Shown here piece by piece: positions 10,700 to 22,519 of a DNA stretch of 64,000 nt (position 1 is its first letter; every line of letters begins with the position of its first letter). The stretch spans positions 9,200,945 to 9,264,944 of the forward strand of contig OV884059.1 of NCBI GenBank assembly GCA_930367215.1, written 5' to 3'. The translations under genes were made by a program, and so were the position numbers. The notes beneath the pieces are model-generated. The model was not told where the DNA came from, ran no database searches, and worked only from the letters and a program-made list of their open reading frames with translations. The DNA comes from Pollenia angustigena (lineage: Eukaryota; Arthropoda; Insecta; Diptera; Polleniidae).

Positions 10700-13560
10700 C
10701 TCTACATAATGCAAAAAGTATCAAAAATAATAACCGGTTCTCATTAAATATATTATAAAAAACCAATTCTTGTAGCAGTTATTCTAAAAAATATTTAATA
10801 TAGAACTGCTTGATATAAAAAATATTAAAATAGGATGCCATTTTTATAGAAAATATTAAAAAAAACCGGATCTAAAGGAAATTTAAAATCAGAACCGGTT
10901 TTCGTAAACAATTTTTAAATTCAAATGTAAATAAATATAGGAAATTATGAAATAAGAAACGGTTCCTATTAAAAATTAAAAATAATAATCGATTTTCATA
11001 GAGGACAATGAAATAAGCACCGGTACTTATAGAAAATTATGAAATAAAAACCGGTTTTAAAAAAAAGTTTTTAATAAATCCAGTTGTTATTATAAATTAT
11101 GAAATCAAAACCGGTTCTAATAAAAAAAATATTGAAATAAGAGCCGGTTATTGCAGAAAAACATTAAAACAAGAACCGTTTTTTGTGAAATAAGAACCAG
11201 TTCTTTGACAAAATAAAAAAATTAAAAGCGGTTCTTAGAGCAAACATTTTTATAACAAGCGGTACTTATGGAAATAATAATTCAAAAAGCGGTTCTTACA
11301 AAAACTACTGATAAAATAGCTGGTTCTTTCTAAAAATATTAAAATAACAACCGGTTTTAAAAGAAATTTTGAAAACATTATTTTCTATAAAAACCGGTTC
11401 TTATAGAAAATATTGAAATTAGAACCGGGTCTTATAGAAAATTTTAAAACCAAAACCGGTTTATGCAAAAAAATTAAAAGAAGAATCGGTTCTAATGGAA
11501 AATATTGAAATAAAAACTGGTTTTTATAGAAAATATTAAAACGATAACTGGTTATTACGGAAATATTAAAAAATAACCGGGTTTTATAAAAAAAAGCTTT
11601 AAATAAAAACCGGGTTTTAAAGAAAATATTGAAAGCAAAATCAATTTTAATAGTTAATATTGATATAAAAACTGACTTTTGCAGAAGCTATTAAAATAGG
11701 AGACAGTCTTTTAAAAAAATATTGTAAATAAGACGGGATGTCTAAAAAAAATTGTAAAAAGCCGTTTCTTAAAAAATATTGAAATAGAAGTCGGATCTTA
11801 TAAAAAATATAATGACTTTGGTACAGGTTTTATAAAAGAATATTTAGCTAAGAAACAGTTATTATAACAAAATATTAAACTCAGGACCGATTCTTAAAGA
11901 AAATTTTAAAATAAAACCCGGTTTTTATAGAAAATATTGAAATATGAATCGATTTAAAAAACAACATTGAACAAATTACCGGTTCTTATTAAAAAATATT
12001 AAAATAACAACCGGTTTGGAGAGAAAATTTTAAATCAGAACCGGTAAATGTTTTAGGCTGCGGTTATATATAAAATTATAAAATAACACCCGATTTTGAT
12101 AGAAAATTATGAAGTAAGAACCGGTTCTTGAAAAAAAATTTTAAACTGTGAACAGGTTTTTAAAGAAAATTATAAAAAATTAAATCGGTTCTTAATAAAA
12201 TTATGAAAAAAGAAACGGTTGTTATGAAGAATATTGCAATATCAATCAGTTTTTGTAGAAAATAATGCAACAAGAATATAATGCAAAATATTAAAATAAG
12301 AACCTATTCTTAAAAAAATACGAAAATTCAAAGCGGTTCTTAAAGAAAATATTTTTATAAAATGTGAATCTTATGGAAATATTAATATAAAAACCGGTTC
12401 TTATAGAAAATATTAAAAAATAATCGGTTTTTTAAGGAAATAAGGACTGGTACTTATAGAAAATATTAAAACAACAACCGATTCTTATAAAAAATATTGA
12501 CATAAGAAACAGTTCTTTTAGAAAATATTGAAAAAAGAACCGGTTCTTATAGAAAATATTGAAACAAGAACCGGGTTTTATAAAAAAATTTCAAAGAATA
12601 ATAGAAAATATTAAAACAACAAACGCTGCTTATAGAAAATATCAAAACAAGAACCGGTTCTTGCAGAAAATATTGAAACAAGAACCGGTTTATATAAAAA
12701 GGACCAATTTGTAAAGTAAACAGTAAAAAAAACTGGTTATTGCAGACACTATTAAAACACGAGACAGTTCTTAATGTAAATATTGTAAAAATAATCGGTT
12801 TTTATAAAAAAATTTTAAAATAAGGACTGGTACTTATAGAAAATATTAAAACAACCGGTTCTTAAAAAAAAATATTGACACAAGAACCGGTTCTTATAAA
12901 AAATATTGCAACAAGAACCGGTTATTATAGAAAATATTGAATCAAGAACCAGTTATTTTAGATTATATTACCGGATTTTATAAAAAATTTGTAAAGAATC
13001 ATAGAAAATATTAAAACAAGGACCGGTTCTTATAGAAAATATTGAAACAAGAACCGGTTCTTACCAAAAATATTCAGCCTTATTGTGTTTGGCGTATTTA
13101 AAACACGCCTACGACTGTTTTGTAATAGATTATAGAGAACGTGAACTTATGTTCTTTAATCTATTACCAAACAGTCGTAGGCGTATTTTAAATACGTCAA
13201 ACACAATAAGGGTGATTGAAACAAGAACCGGTTTTTATAAACAAATATTGTAATACAAAAGTTTCGTAAAAAATATTGAAATATAAAAAGGATTTTAAAA
13301 AAAATTTTGACAAATATACCGGTTCTTGTAGAAACTATTAAAAAAGAACCGGTTTTTATAGAAAATATTAAAAAAAAAGAACCGGTTTTACAGAAAATAT
13401 TAAATATATGAAAGGATTGGTAGGCAAAAATATAGAAATAATAACCGGTTCTCATAGGAAAAATTAAAATAAAAACCAGTTTTTATTAAAAAAAACTAAG
13501 ATAAAACCAGTTCTTATAGAAAATATTGAAAAAATATCAGCTTCTACAAAAAAAAAAAAA
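10700..13560 (-). repeat. AACCGGTT minisatellite array I (~31-bp unit)
   Basis: About ninety degenerate units fit in this length. The local consensus is AAGAACCGGTTCTTATAGAA followed by AATATTGAAACA. The core AAGAACCGGTTCTT is a perfect palindrome. By eye about twenty units keep an intact AACCGGTT, and the others differ at one or two core positions. Units are cleanest at about 12.3-13.1 kb. The flanks of the core give the orientation (..AATATTGAAA..), which is opposite to the arrays at 18.6-19.5, 36.6-43.9 and 50-52.6 kb. A foldback MITE at 13075-13214 interrupts the array. Confidence 0.9.
13075..13214. mobile_element. 140-bp foldback MITE inside the AACCGGTT array
   Basis: Long inverted arms: the left starts CAGCCTTATTGTGTTTGGCG and the right is the near reverse complement, ending ACACAATAAGGGTG. 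Together they fold into one hairpin. ATT flanks both ends (13072-13074 and 13215-13217) and fits the interrupted array unit ...AATATT|GAAAC, so a 3-bp target duplication is likely. The superfamily is not certain. Confidence 0.8.
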
Positions 13561-14270
13561 AAAAAAATAATTCATAACAGTTATGAATCTTTTACAAAAA
13601 ATTCGCCAATTAACGATTTTAGGAACTTTTTCATGGTATTTATGTTAAAATTGATATATGAAATATTTTGGTCTGGATTTTTTTTTATTTTAAAATTTTA
13701 GAAAATTTCCAAAATTTTTAATAAATTTTATTGTTTTTGTTTAGAAATTTTTTATTTCTATTAGTTGTTGTTTCTTTTTTATTACTTAGCTTTTTCTCAA
13801 TGCAATAGACTTCATAATCCATTATATTTTTTTTTTTTAAAATTGTTCTTTATAATTCTTATTTATTTTTATTCACACATCATTTGCTTAAACAAACTTG
13901 TGACATTTTTTTAAAAAAACATTTTTTTACACATATTTAATTTAATTTTTTCTATGGAAAAATGTTGGTTGTGGCATTGAATTATTATAAATTTTGTAAA
14001 CAATTTAGAATTCAATTAAAAAACACACACGCACACACACACTTACACCCAATCTAATGTGATTAAATGAGTAAAATAAGATTTATTACGAATTTACTTA
14101 GTAAGTCTAAATGAGAAATTTTGTTAGACTAAAATAGATTAAAGGTCAAGGTTTTTTAAAAGAAATTTTAATATTTTCGATATTATTGGAATAAAATGAT
14201 TGATTTTAAGAAGAAAATACATATTTGAATTCTGTAATAAGTTGCTGGATGTCTGTCTCTTCTACACTTA
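13561..14270. other. AT-rich stretch with a CA microsatellite
   Basis: No gene is seen. A (CA)n-type run with one interruption lies at about 14022-14043, and T/A runs are frequent. Confidence 0.5.
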
Positions 14271-14739
14271 AGGTGGAAGTACATAACACGCTTTAGTACG
14301 TCGACGAGTATCGTGCGTTTAAAAACTTTTGCGCGTAGAAAATTGCAAGTTACACAACACGCGTTACAAAAGCCATTCTTGTCAGCTGTTTTTTATTTGT
14401 TTACTTATTTATTCATTGAAAACGGGTTCGAATGTATATAAAGATTTTGTTATTTTATTGAATTTATTCTTTTTATATAAATATTGTTTGTTTTTTAAGC
14501 TCTTCAATAAGTTTTTCTTTCATGATTCACAAATTTGTTAAACTATTCCTTTTATTGCCAGCTGATTACTTGTCAAAAATTCACAACGCGTTAAAAAGTT
14601 CAAAGTTAATCAACTTTCTGGAGCAAACGCGCAAAATATTTTGCATGTAGCTTGTTCTATGAAAATACACTAGTTTAACTTTTTTTGACAGAAGACGAAA
14701 GAGCGCGCGCGCACTAACGCGTGTTATGTACTTCTACCT
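14271..14739. mobile_element. PIF/Harbinger-like MITE, AGGTGGAAGTACATAACACG ends
   Basis: A 469-bp element. The left end AGGTGGAAGTACATAACACG pairs with the right end GCGTGTTATGTACTTCTACC plus T. TTA lies directly outside both ends (14268-14270 and 14740-14742). The subterminal DNA is unusually rich in CG and GCGC (CGACGAGTATCGTGCG, GCGCGCGCGC) against the A/T background. There is no coding frame of transposase size. Confidence 0.82.
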
Positions 14740-14833
14740 TTAGTTATTCTCTTGGAGCCGTATGATTGTTTGTTTTAAATTAAATTAATATTAATCATAC
14801 GTTTACGTTGGCTTTTAAAGGATAATTAATTTA

Positions 14834-14933
14834 CTTGCAGGCCCACAATGTCGATAAAAAAACTAAAATTTGTTTTTGTTTTCAACGTAAATGTACGAAA
14901 GAAATTTTCTTTTTGTCATTGTGGGCCAGACAG
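14834..14933. mobile_element. 100-bp MITE with an 8-bp duplication, GGCCCACAATG arms
   Basis: The inverted arms share GGCCCACAATG (left) and CATTGTGGGCC (right), with outermost bases C-T-T-G-C and A-C-A-G. Both flanks carry TTAATTTA (14826-14833 and 14934-14941), an exact 8-bp direct repeat, as for hAT-type insertion. It is too short to code for anything. Confidence 0.75.
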
Positions 14934-14944
14934 TTAATTTAATA

Positions 14945-15830
14945 TTTTTGATTCTTTTTAACTGATATCATTTATGTTCACCTCATTAACTTCTAGTTCT
15001 TAGTTCTGTTTAAAACTTTGTGTTTATTTTTTCATTTCTCTCATAATTAATCTTTGTTGTTACCCGTATCATATTTCATAATGTTGTGTTGCTGGCTCCT
15101 ACTGTGAACACAATTCATTAAATTCATTAAAAATTTTGGCATTTTCAAAACAACTACCCCCACCTTAAAACCGTGCTGCTTCCATTCAGCCATTGTTATC
15201 TTTTCATTTCATTTATGTAACACCATTATGAATGTTATTATTCGCGTACAATTTTGAAAATGATGTTCGTTTAAGCAGCCTACTGCAGCTGGTGTTACTT
15301 GAAACAGTCTTTTACTGTTTTTCTCCTATGACAGAATACAACAACGATTTCAACATCTTCATGTTAATCATGATGGTTGTCATTGTCATTGGAATTTCTT
15401 TATTGTGAAATTTGACTTGTGTAAACAAGAAGAAAAAAATCATAGAGACAAATTAAGAAAAACGCGTGATACTTGAGCTACACTCACTTTATTTCTCTAC
15501 TAATTCTTGTATCTTTTGAATTATTTTTTTTTTTTAAATTAAAATAGATATGCATCTTTTGTAAATTCTTTAAGTTTTTTTTTTGCATTTTTCTCGTAGA
15601 TATTGTGTTTTTAACAATAAGACTTAAAAAATGCCCAGAGATAAATGAAAAAGAATAAAAAATAGAAAGAAGAATGTACTGAAATTTTATACTGAATACA
15701 ATAAAAGGAAAATATTTAAATAAATTTTTTAAATGTTTACAACAGCAATAATAATAAATAAAAATGTATACATTACATCTAAAAGAAAACAAAATGACTC
15801 CCTCCCGGTCATGAGGTCAATTTAAAAATG
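14945..15830. other. AT-rich stretch without recognised features
   Basis: The minus-strand frame at about 15484-15792 has only translated A/T composition. No array or transposon end was recognised. Confidence 0.45.
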
Positions 15831-15839
15831 AAATAAAAA

Positions 15840-17870
15840 AAAAATTCCACATTTTAAAAGAATTGCAATTTGCAAGTGAATTAAAAAAACCCGAATGTAA
15901 TATTAATATATTTAATAAATCCCGAAAAAGTTTCTTTAAAAAAAAATTAATTTCAATATTTTTTAAAAAAACCAAATCTAATTTTAATAGACCAAACAAT
16001 TTAAGACAAATGCAATTTAAATATCTTTTTAAAAACCCAAATCTAATTTCAATTTTATTTGTAAAATCAAAATCTAATTTCAAAATTTTTTTATAAAGCC
16101 GAATATAATATCAATATATTTCATACAATAATTTCAATATTTTTTATATAAACCGGATCTAATTTTAATATTTTTTAAAACCCAAATATACAGCCATGAA
16201 CGGGCTGGGAGTTTTCTGTATCTGAAAGGCCAAAAAACTATCAAAATTCACTTTCTATCAATTAACAAAAAAGTCTTCTTCGGGTCCGAACGGAATCATT
16301 CCGAACGGAATTGTACTCTATGACATGGCTGATAATTTCCATATATTTTTTTATAACTCAAATCTAATTTCAATATTTTTCGAAAAACCGAATATAATTT
16401 CATAATTTTTTTTATATAAACCAATCTAATTTCAATATTTTTTTTTAAACCCGAATATAATTTCAATATTTTTTCAATATTTTTTTTAAAAAAGCCGAAA
16501 CTTATTTCCATATTTTTCGAAAAACCGAATATTATTTCTAATTTCAATATTTTTTTTTTACCGAATAAAATTTCAATATTTTTTTTTTAAACTTAATCCA
16601 ATTTCAATATTCTTTTAAAAACCGAATATAATTTCAAATTTTTTTTTTATAAAAACCGAATATAATTTCAAAATTGTTTTAAACCCGAATATAATTTCAA
16701 TATTTTTTTTTTAACGCGAATATAATTTCAATATTTTTTTTATAAAAGCCGAAACTTATTTCCATATTTTCGAAAAACCGAATATTATTTCTAATTTCAA
16801 TATTTTTTTTTTTAACCGAATAAAATTTCAATATTTTTTTTAAACTAAATTCAATTTCAATATTTTTTTAAAAACCGAATATAATTTCGATATTTTTTTT
16901 TATAAAAACCGAATATAATTTCAAAATTTTTTTAAACCCGAATATAATTTCAATATTTTTTTTTTATAAAATCTGAATCTTATTTCTATATTTTTCGAAA
17001 ACACCGAAAAGTATTTCTAATTTCAATATTTTTTTTTAGCCGAATATAATTTCAATATTTTATCATATAAACTGAATCTTATTTAAATTTTTTTTTAGAA
17101 ACGCGAATATTATTTCAATAGTATATTATAAAAACCGAATCTTATTTCAATATTTTTCGAAAACTGAATATACATAATTTCAATATTTTTTTTTACAACC
17201 GAATACAATTTCAATAATTTTTTTCAAAACCGAATTAATTTCAATATTTTTTTATATAAACTTAATCTAATTTAAATATTTTTTTTTTAAACAAATATAA
17301 TTTTAAAAATTTATTAAAAAACCGAATCCAGTTTCAATATTTTCCAATATAATTGCAATATTTTTTTTTATGTAAACTAAATCTTATTTCAATATTTTTT
17401 TAAAACACGAATTTAATTTAATTGTATTTAATTATAAAAAAAGAATTATATTTCAATAATTTTCGAAAACCCGAATCTAAATTCAATATTATTTTCAAGC
17501 CGAATATAATTTCAATATTTTTTTTTTTATAAAAACCGAATCTTATTTCAACATTTTTCAATATTTTTTTTCAAACACAAATCTAATTTAAATTATTTTT
17601 TATAAAAACCGAATTTAATTTCAATACTTTTTTTAAGCCCAAATCTATTCAATATTTTTTTTTATAAAAACCAAATCTAATTTCAATATTTTTTTTTTCA
17701 GACCTAAATATAATTTCAATACTTTTTTTAACCCAAATCGCAATGTTTCAATATTTTTTTTTAAACCAATTAGAGTTTCAATATTTTTTATAAAAACCGA
17801 ATATAACTTAAAAAATTTTCATAAAAATAGAATTTAATTTTAGTACATTTTTTTATAAACCCCGATTTTA
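15840..17870 (+). repeat. CCGAATATAATTTCAATATT minisatellite array
   Basis: Dozens of degenerate ~30-40-bp units read AAACCGAATATAATTTCAAT followed by ATT and a T run of varying length, which accounts for most of the length variation. Shared parts (AACCG, TATTTCAATATTTT) line up with the AACCGGTT unit, so this looks like a diverged dialect that lost the palindromic core. Open frames here (about 15817-16083, 15863-16096, 16296-16547) are repeat by-products. Confidence 0.85.
16191..16335. other. Non-repeat insert within the CCGAATATA array
   Basis: About 145 bp of unrelated sequence with higher GC, bounded by CAGCCATG on the left and CATGGCTG on the right. It includes CCGAACGGAATCATTCCGAA, an almost perfect short palindrome. 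It may be a small transposon. The inverted ends are short and no duplication is clear. Confidence 0.45.
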
Positions 17871-17872
17871 AC

Positions 17873-18148
17873 TTCGCGGCTTTTAATTACAAAAAACAAA
17901 AACAAAATAATAATTTTTCAGGATAGCAAAAAAACGTTTTTTGACAGGCAGCATTATTTGTTTTTTCTATTATGAAAGAAATGATAATAAAAACTTTTAT
18001 GCAAAAGGCTTTCAAAATATTATTTCGCACTGCAAAACCATTTCGGTTTCATCATTTTGTTAGAAACTTGCAATGTTCTTTCACTGGCTGACACTTTGTA
18101 TGCCATTTTGAAAGCGTTAAGGTGCATAGTTTTGGTTGATTTGATCAG
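17873..18148 (+). repeat. Truncated copy of the 45.3-kb inverted-repeat element
   Basis: Closely matches 45337-45627: TTCGCGGCT end, AATAATAATTTTTCAGGA, AAAACGTTTTTTGACA, CTGCAAAACCATTTCGGTTT, ACTGGCTGACACTTTG and GGTGCATAGTTTTGGTTGAT. The match stops at about 18148, exactly where a CAGGG-type end begins. The right part of the element is missing. Confidence 0.75.
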
Positions 18149-18315
18149 GGCTGTCAGATATGGCGATTTCTCGCCAAACGTGGCGATTTTGAAACGTGTT
18201 TGGCGATGAGATTTCCCATTTGGCGACTGGCGACTTTTATGGCGATTTCTGATGTAACTGGCGATTAACTTGGCTATTTTTACCATTTACATTATTTCGG
18301 CGATTTTGTTTAACA
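18146..18315. mobile_element. hAT-like end with repeated TGGCGA motifs
   Basis: Starts CAGGGCTGTCAGATATGGCG at the point where the preceding repeat is broken. TGGCGA or TGGCGAT then recurs many times on the plus strand, with reverse-oriented copies such as TCGCCA. CAGGG termini with dense subterminal repeats are usual for hAT elements. No matching right end (CAGCCCTG) was found nearby, so this is a truncated or rearranged piece. The minus-strand frame at 18020-18286 crosses the junction and is not a gene. Confidence 0.5.
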
Positions 18316-18589
18316 GCTTGTCATTTTTTGTTATCATTACTAATATAAAAAAACTTGCAACTTTTTTCACATGATTTTTGTTTTGTTATCATATTAAGTG
18401 TATTTTATATTCAGTCACTATTTAATTCTAAAAGTATGTGTACAGGTCAAAACTCCGGTAATGATATCGGTTAGGCCGAAGTGTACGATCTTATAGACTT
18501 GTGATTGTTCTTTTTGCAGATTTTTCTAAATTAACCGGTACCGAATCTTAATTATCTTAATAATTTTATATAAAATTATATTTAAGCAA

Positions 18590-19530
18590 CGCATCTCTAG
18601 CATTGGTTTTCTTAAGAACCGGATCTCGTTTAGACATTTTCTATTAAAACCAAGTTTTATTTCTATATGTTTTTAAATTTTTTATTGTTTTGATATGTTT
18701 TTAATTAACCGGATTTTATTTTATATTTATATTGAAAACTGGTTTTAATTTCAATATTTTCAAAGGGAAACCGATCTAATTTTAATATTTTTTCCAATAA
18801 CCGTTTCTGATTTTATAATTTTTTATAGGTTTTTATTTAAACTATTTCTTTCTTTTTTTTTTTTTTTAATTTTTTTTAACCTTTTACTTAAAACTTTTCA
18901 CTAGAACCGGTTCTTATTGCAATATTTTTTATAAAACCCGGCTTTTTCCAATATCTTTGTAAAGAAACAGTTCTTATATTGATATTTATTTGTAAGCCCA
19001 GTTTTTGTTATAATTTTTAATATTTGATTTATTAAAAAAACTTTCTCTCAAGCCCGTATTTTATTTTAAAAGAACCGTTGCATATTCCCAATTTTCTATA
19101 AAAACAATTGTTTAATTTAAATTTTTTTCGAACAATTGTGATTTTAGTTGTGCTGTAAATTTTTAATTTTAATTAAATATTTTTCTTTTAAGCTAGGTTT
19201 TTTTCTAATATGTATTTATTTTTAAACCCGGTTTTATTTCAACATTTGCTTAAAGAACCGGTTTTTTAACCGCTTCTTATTTTAATATTTTTTACCGGAC
19301 TTTGTTGAAGACATATTTTTTTTTTTTTATTTAAATAACTTCCTAAAAACCCGAATTTTATTTAAATATGTAATTGGTTAAAATATCAATGCTGTATTTT
19401 TAACCGGTTCTTGTTTCAATATTTTCTAAAAGTATCTAATCTTTATTCAAAAGAATTGGTCTTTATTTTATTTTTTTCCAGAAGAATCTGTTTTTATTAA
19501 ATTTTTTTCAAAGAACCGGGTTTTGCAAAA
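18590..19530 (+). repeat. AACCGGTT minisatellite array II
   Basis: Degenerate units of the form AACCGGTTCTTATTTCAATA plus TTTTCT, in the opposite orientation to array I. Intact cores include those near 18906, 19258 and 19402. Many units keep only AACCGG or CCGGTT. Long T runs lie at about 18852-18880 and 19318-19332. Confidence 0.8.
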
Positions 19531-19777
19531 CTTTACAAAAAAATTTTTTTTATTAATACAGTGTAAATTCGATAATCCGGACTCCACTTATCCGGAATAT
19601 TCGATAATCCGGACAGAATTTTGCAGCTCATTGCGTATTCTATAATCCGAATTGATTGCAACTCTATAGTTCGGATTGAATAACACCCGTTTTAATTTAT
19701 TTTTTTATTCAATTACAGTTAGAATAGTGTGATATGAGTATGTTTGCACATGCGCTTTAGTTTAGTATTGATGCAAG

Positions 19778-19849
19778 ATGCCTTCAGTGAAGAGAGAACA
19801 CAAGACTTTATCTATTTTAAAAAAATTGTTAAAGAACTTAGTAAAGGTA
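19778..19849 (+). pseudogene. 5' fragment of a pogo/Tigger-type transposase gene
   Basis: An ATG at 19778 opens a frame MPSVKREHKTLSILKKLLK followed by NLVKV. This resembles the N-terminus of Tigger/pogo transposases and CENP-B-like proteins, where a basic K-R-.-H/K-K-.-LSI segment leads into the first helices of the DNA-binding domain. Position supports the reading, since it lies about 220 bp inside a pogo-like terminal repeat on the expected strand. After about 23 codons the similarity is lost and only about 60 bp separate it from the right end. The DDE catalytic region is absent, so this is a dead relic. Confidence is moderate, because the match is short and made from memory. Confidence 0.5.
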
Positions 19850-19912
19850 TGTATGTGTGGAAGGGTGTGGGCTGACAAATATGAAGTTTTTAGTATTGTA
19901 AATATGTATGTA

Positions 19913-19995
19913 CAGTAAAAATTCGGTAATCCGGATAATTCGCTACTCCGGATTGGGGTCTGCAATCAATTATCCGGATTATCGAATTTTTACTG
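19913..19995. mobile_element. 83-bp TA-flanked mini-element, CAGTAAAAATTCGG ends
   Basis: CAGTAAAAATTCGGTAATCC on the left and GGATTATCGAATTTTTACTG on the right are inverted copies, with TA outside both (19911-19912 and 19996-19997). It is either a complete MITE of the same pogo-like family nested beside the transposase relic, or the right terminus of that element. Confidence 0.7.
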
Positions 19996-19999
19996 TAAA

Positions 20000-20408
20000 T
20001 ACATAATTTCTTTACGAATAAATTCGCCGTATTTTGATTGAACACAGTAATTCAGAATGCGAAAACATTAAATTCTTTTAACAACAATAAAACCTGTCGT
20101 TAATAACAAAAACAAACATTTGTTACATATTGACAAACAACAACAACAGCAATGAATATAAAAGAAAACTCAGATTTTTAAGTGCATAAACTCGTGCCTG
20201 CATTTACACGTGTTTGTGTGTGTGTGTGTGTGTTTGGCCAAAGAAGCTGTTTAATAACAACACAAACAAGCCTTGATTGTTTTAACGGTTAATAATGCTA
20301 AATGAGAGATTTATGGCAAATTAACTGAATGCGAGAGGGGTTTTTAAAAGAGATTAAAAAGATTTGCTTTTATTTGTTATTGATCTAAAGAAAACGTGAG
20401 TGTTTTGG
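20000..20408. other. Simple-sequence stretch
   Basis: No gene is supported. There is a CAACAACAACAGCAA run near 20138 and a (GT)n run at about 20215-20232. Confidence 0.5.
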
Positions 20409-20409
20409 G

Positions 20410-21735
20410 CAGGGATGATAAATGAGAAAACCAATATCGTACCAACGAACTTTTCAAATCGTACTTTATCGGCCGCAATAGTACTAAATAATTTTTTATA
20501 CATTTTTTTTTATTTTATTTTTTAAAACAAAAATTTAATACAACAAAAACAAAAGGTACTTAAATTCATTTGTACATGTAAAGTATAGATAGAAAAAAAT
20601 ACATGATCATTAATTATATATAATAATAAGGTGGGTAAAATATTTTCGCGTCAAAAGCATATCGCTATTCTTGTTCTATAAGTCATTTCTAGAAACTTTG
20701 CCATAGAAACCATTGTTTAAAAATGAATTTTGAGCCCCGGATTTTTCAAAATAGTCAGTTTTCCAAAATATTCAAGAAAAGAATAGAGCAAATTGTATTT
20801 GGTCTAGCCAGACCTGTGTCATGCGGTTTTTAGGGTCGAGAAATCCATTTATTCTTATTTTTGATTGCTGCCAGAGAGAGAGTTTCATACACTTTTTAGA
20901 ATTTATCGTCTTTTTTGTGGAAAATTTACGAATATTTCTCAAAATGCAATCTCGAATTTTAAACGAAAATAATTTTTTAAGCGTTCTAAAAATATGTGCA
21001 TACGAGCTCATCCGGATTGCATTTCTAATTTTATTGTATTTACAATTTTCAATATGTACTGCAAAAACAGGAAAGGAGAAGAAAGCCCGAATATAATTAA
21101 ATTTAATTAAGCGCTTGTAAAATCTTCTTAAAAATAATTCGGAGTAAAATAATAATGGAGTGGGCAAAATTCTGTTGATTACTTCTTGACGTGACAACCA
21201 TCTTGGTGACGAATATTTGCAAATAATCTTGAATTGAGAGGAAGTCGTCTTTTCTACTATGTAGAACTTTTGCAGAACTGGTTTCTCATATCTTTAAAAA
21301 AATATACCAATATCATCAGAAAATTTACGCTTATATGTTGCCGTTGATACAAAATTTAGAATGTGGCATAAGCAATCGTTTAATAAACAAGAGCAAAAAT
21401 CTATTCAAAATAGCGGAGTTCAGTGTTTAGTGCAAATGACCTTTCAAAAGAGCAAATGAAAAATATCACAGTAGTTTTGTTAAATCCACCAACAAAAAAT
21501 AGAGTTTCGCTTCGATTTCATAAAAAAGGTACGACATTTTGCATTTTCGCAAGACTATTTGCACCAAACACTAAACTCCGCTTATATTAATTGGACAGTA
21601 AATACGAGTTGCCATTTTATAGATATAATTAATATGTAGGTTTGAAAAATTTTAAAATAGTACTAAATGAGTCACGGGAGTACCAGCGTACTTTTAAGTT
21701 TTAAATTGTACCAAAAAAAGTACAATTGTACCAAC
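20410..21735. mobile_element. Possible decayed element with GTACTTT-rich ends
   Basis: The left part begins CAGGGATGATAAATGAG and has repeated GTACC / GTACT words (about 20442-20490). The right part at about 21655-21735 has the same words in inverse arrangement (AGTACTAAATGAG, GTACCAGCGTACTTTTAAG). This could be one hAT-like element with subterminal GTAC repeats, but no matching CCCTG end was found. The two facing frames at about 20772-21197 show no recognised domain. Confidence 0.3.
21413..21581. mobile_element. 169-bp MITE, GCGGAGTTCAGTGTTTAGTG ends
   Basis: The left GCGGAGTTCAGTGTTTAGTG plus CAAAT is the near reverse complement of the right ATTTGCACCAAACACTAAAC plus TCCGC. The body is A/T-rich with no coding frame. 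The target duplication is unclear. Confidence 0.7.
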
Positions 21736-21739
21736 TTGG

Positions 21740-22260
21740 GTAATTTAAAAAGAGAATTGTTAAAAATTTACAATTTCTAAAGGGTATTTAATTATTTTAA
21801 TAATGAAATAATCACAAAATAACTACTTTCTAAAAAAGCGTCGCATAGTGGGTTGAATCAAGCAATAATGTACGATTTTTTTTTAAGTTTTTATTTAAAA
21901 AAAAAAAAATTGTAAAAAATTAAATATAAAATTTTAGAAAACATTTTTAGCAAAAGAAAAAATTTATTTATTTTATTTTTTTTTTGCGTGGCATAACTTG
22001 AAACATTCTGACACCAATATTGTTCTTCTCTTTTGATTTGGTCGAAAGTGAGTAAATTAAGGAAAAACTGCGATTTTTCACTGAAATTCGTATTTCTTTG
22101 TCTTTATTACCGACACCATTCATTCTAGGAACCTGAGTCGAGTCTAGTTCTATAAGAAATTTCATTCTTATTAATTTTGATCTTGATAGTTTTGTTTCCT
22201 TTACCAATAGATAAAGAGATATTTAGCATTAATTAAGGACAAAGATATACGAATTTTAGT
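21740..22260. other. AT-rich stretch without recognised features
   Basis: Contains A/T runs and a short minus-strand open frame (21968-22207) with no recognisable domain. Nothing else was seen. Confidence 0.45.
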
Positions 22261-22264
22261 CGCT

Positions 22265-22515
22265 GTTTTTCCCTAATTTATGCTCAATGAGACACGTGTT
22301 GGCGTTATCCGATTGGGCTTAAACTTTGTCAATCGGATTTTCTAGTCCACTGGCACATTTAAGAGGTGTGCCCCAAAAGATAGCCCCTAAAAAAAATACC
22401 ATATACCTTGTAACAACCATAATGTATATACTTTGTGGCCTTTAAGATGATTACTTAAGAAGCTTCATACGGATTGACAAACTTAGTATACCCTCATTCG
22501 CCACTAATAGTAGAG
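22265..22515. repeat. Degenerate fly-type dispersed repeat
   Basis: TTATCCGATTGGGCTTAAAC, a GTGCCCCAAAAGATAG block and a TATACCCTCATTCGCCAC end resemble internal and terminal parts of the repeat class at 945-1891. It is strongly diverged, with approximate limits. Confidence 0.35.
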
Positions 22516-22519
22516 TGGG

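Larger units (their letters stand above)
19559..19995 (+). mobile_element. Decayed pogo/Tigger-like element, CAGTGTAAATTCG ends
   Basis: The left end CAGTGTAAATTCGATAATCC is preceded by TA (19557-19558). The right end, TCCGGATTATCGAATTTTTA plus CTG, is followed by TA. ATTCGATAATCCGGA is repeated within the left end. A start of a transposase-like frame follows at 19778. The right-hand 83 bp (19913-19995) by itself has two such ends, so it may be a separate mini-element or a rearranged terminus. TA flanks and CAGT ends fit the Tc1/mariner/pogo group. Confidence 0.7.

Noticed and set aside
20772..21197. 141-residue minus-strand frame, the longest in the window
   Set aside because: No recognised domain, a facing open frame on the other strand, and location in a possible decayed element. 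Not enough to call a gene.
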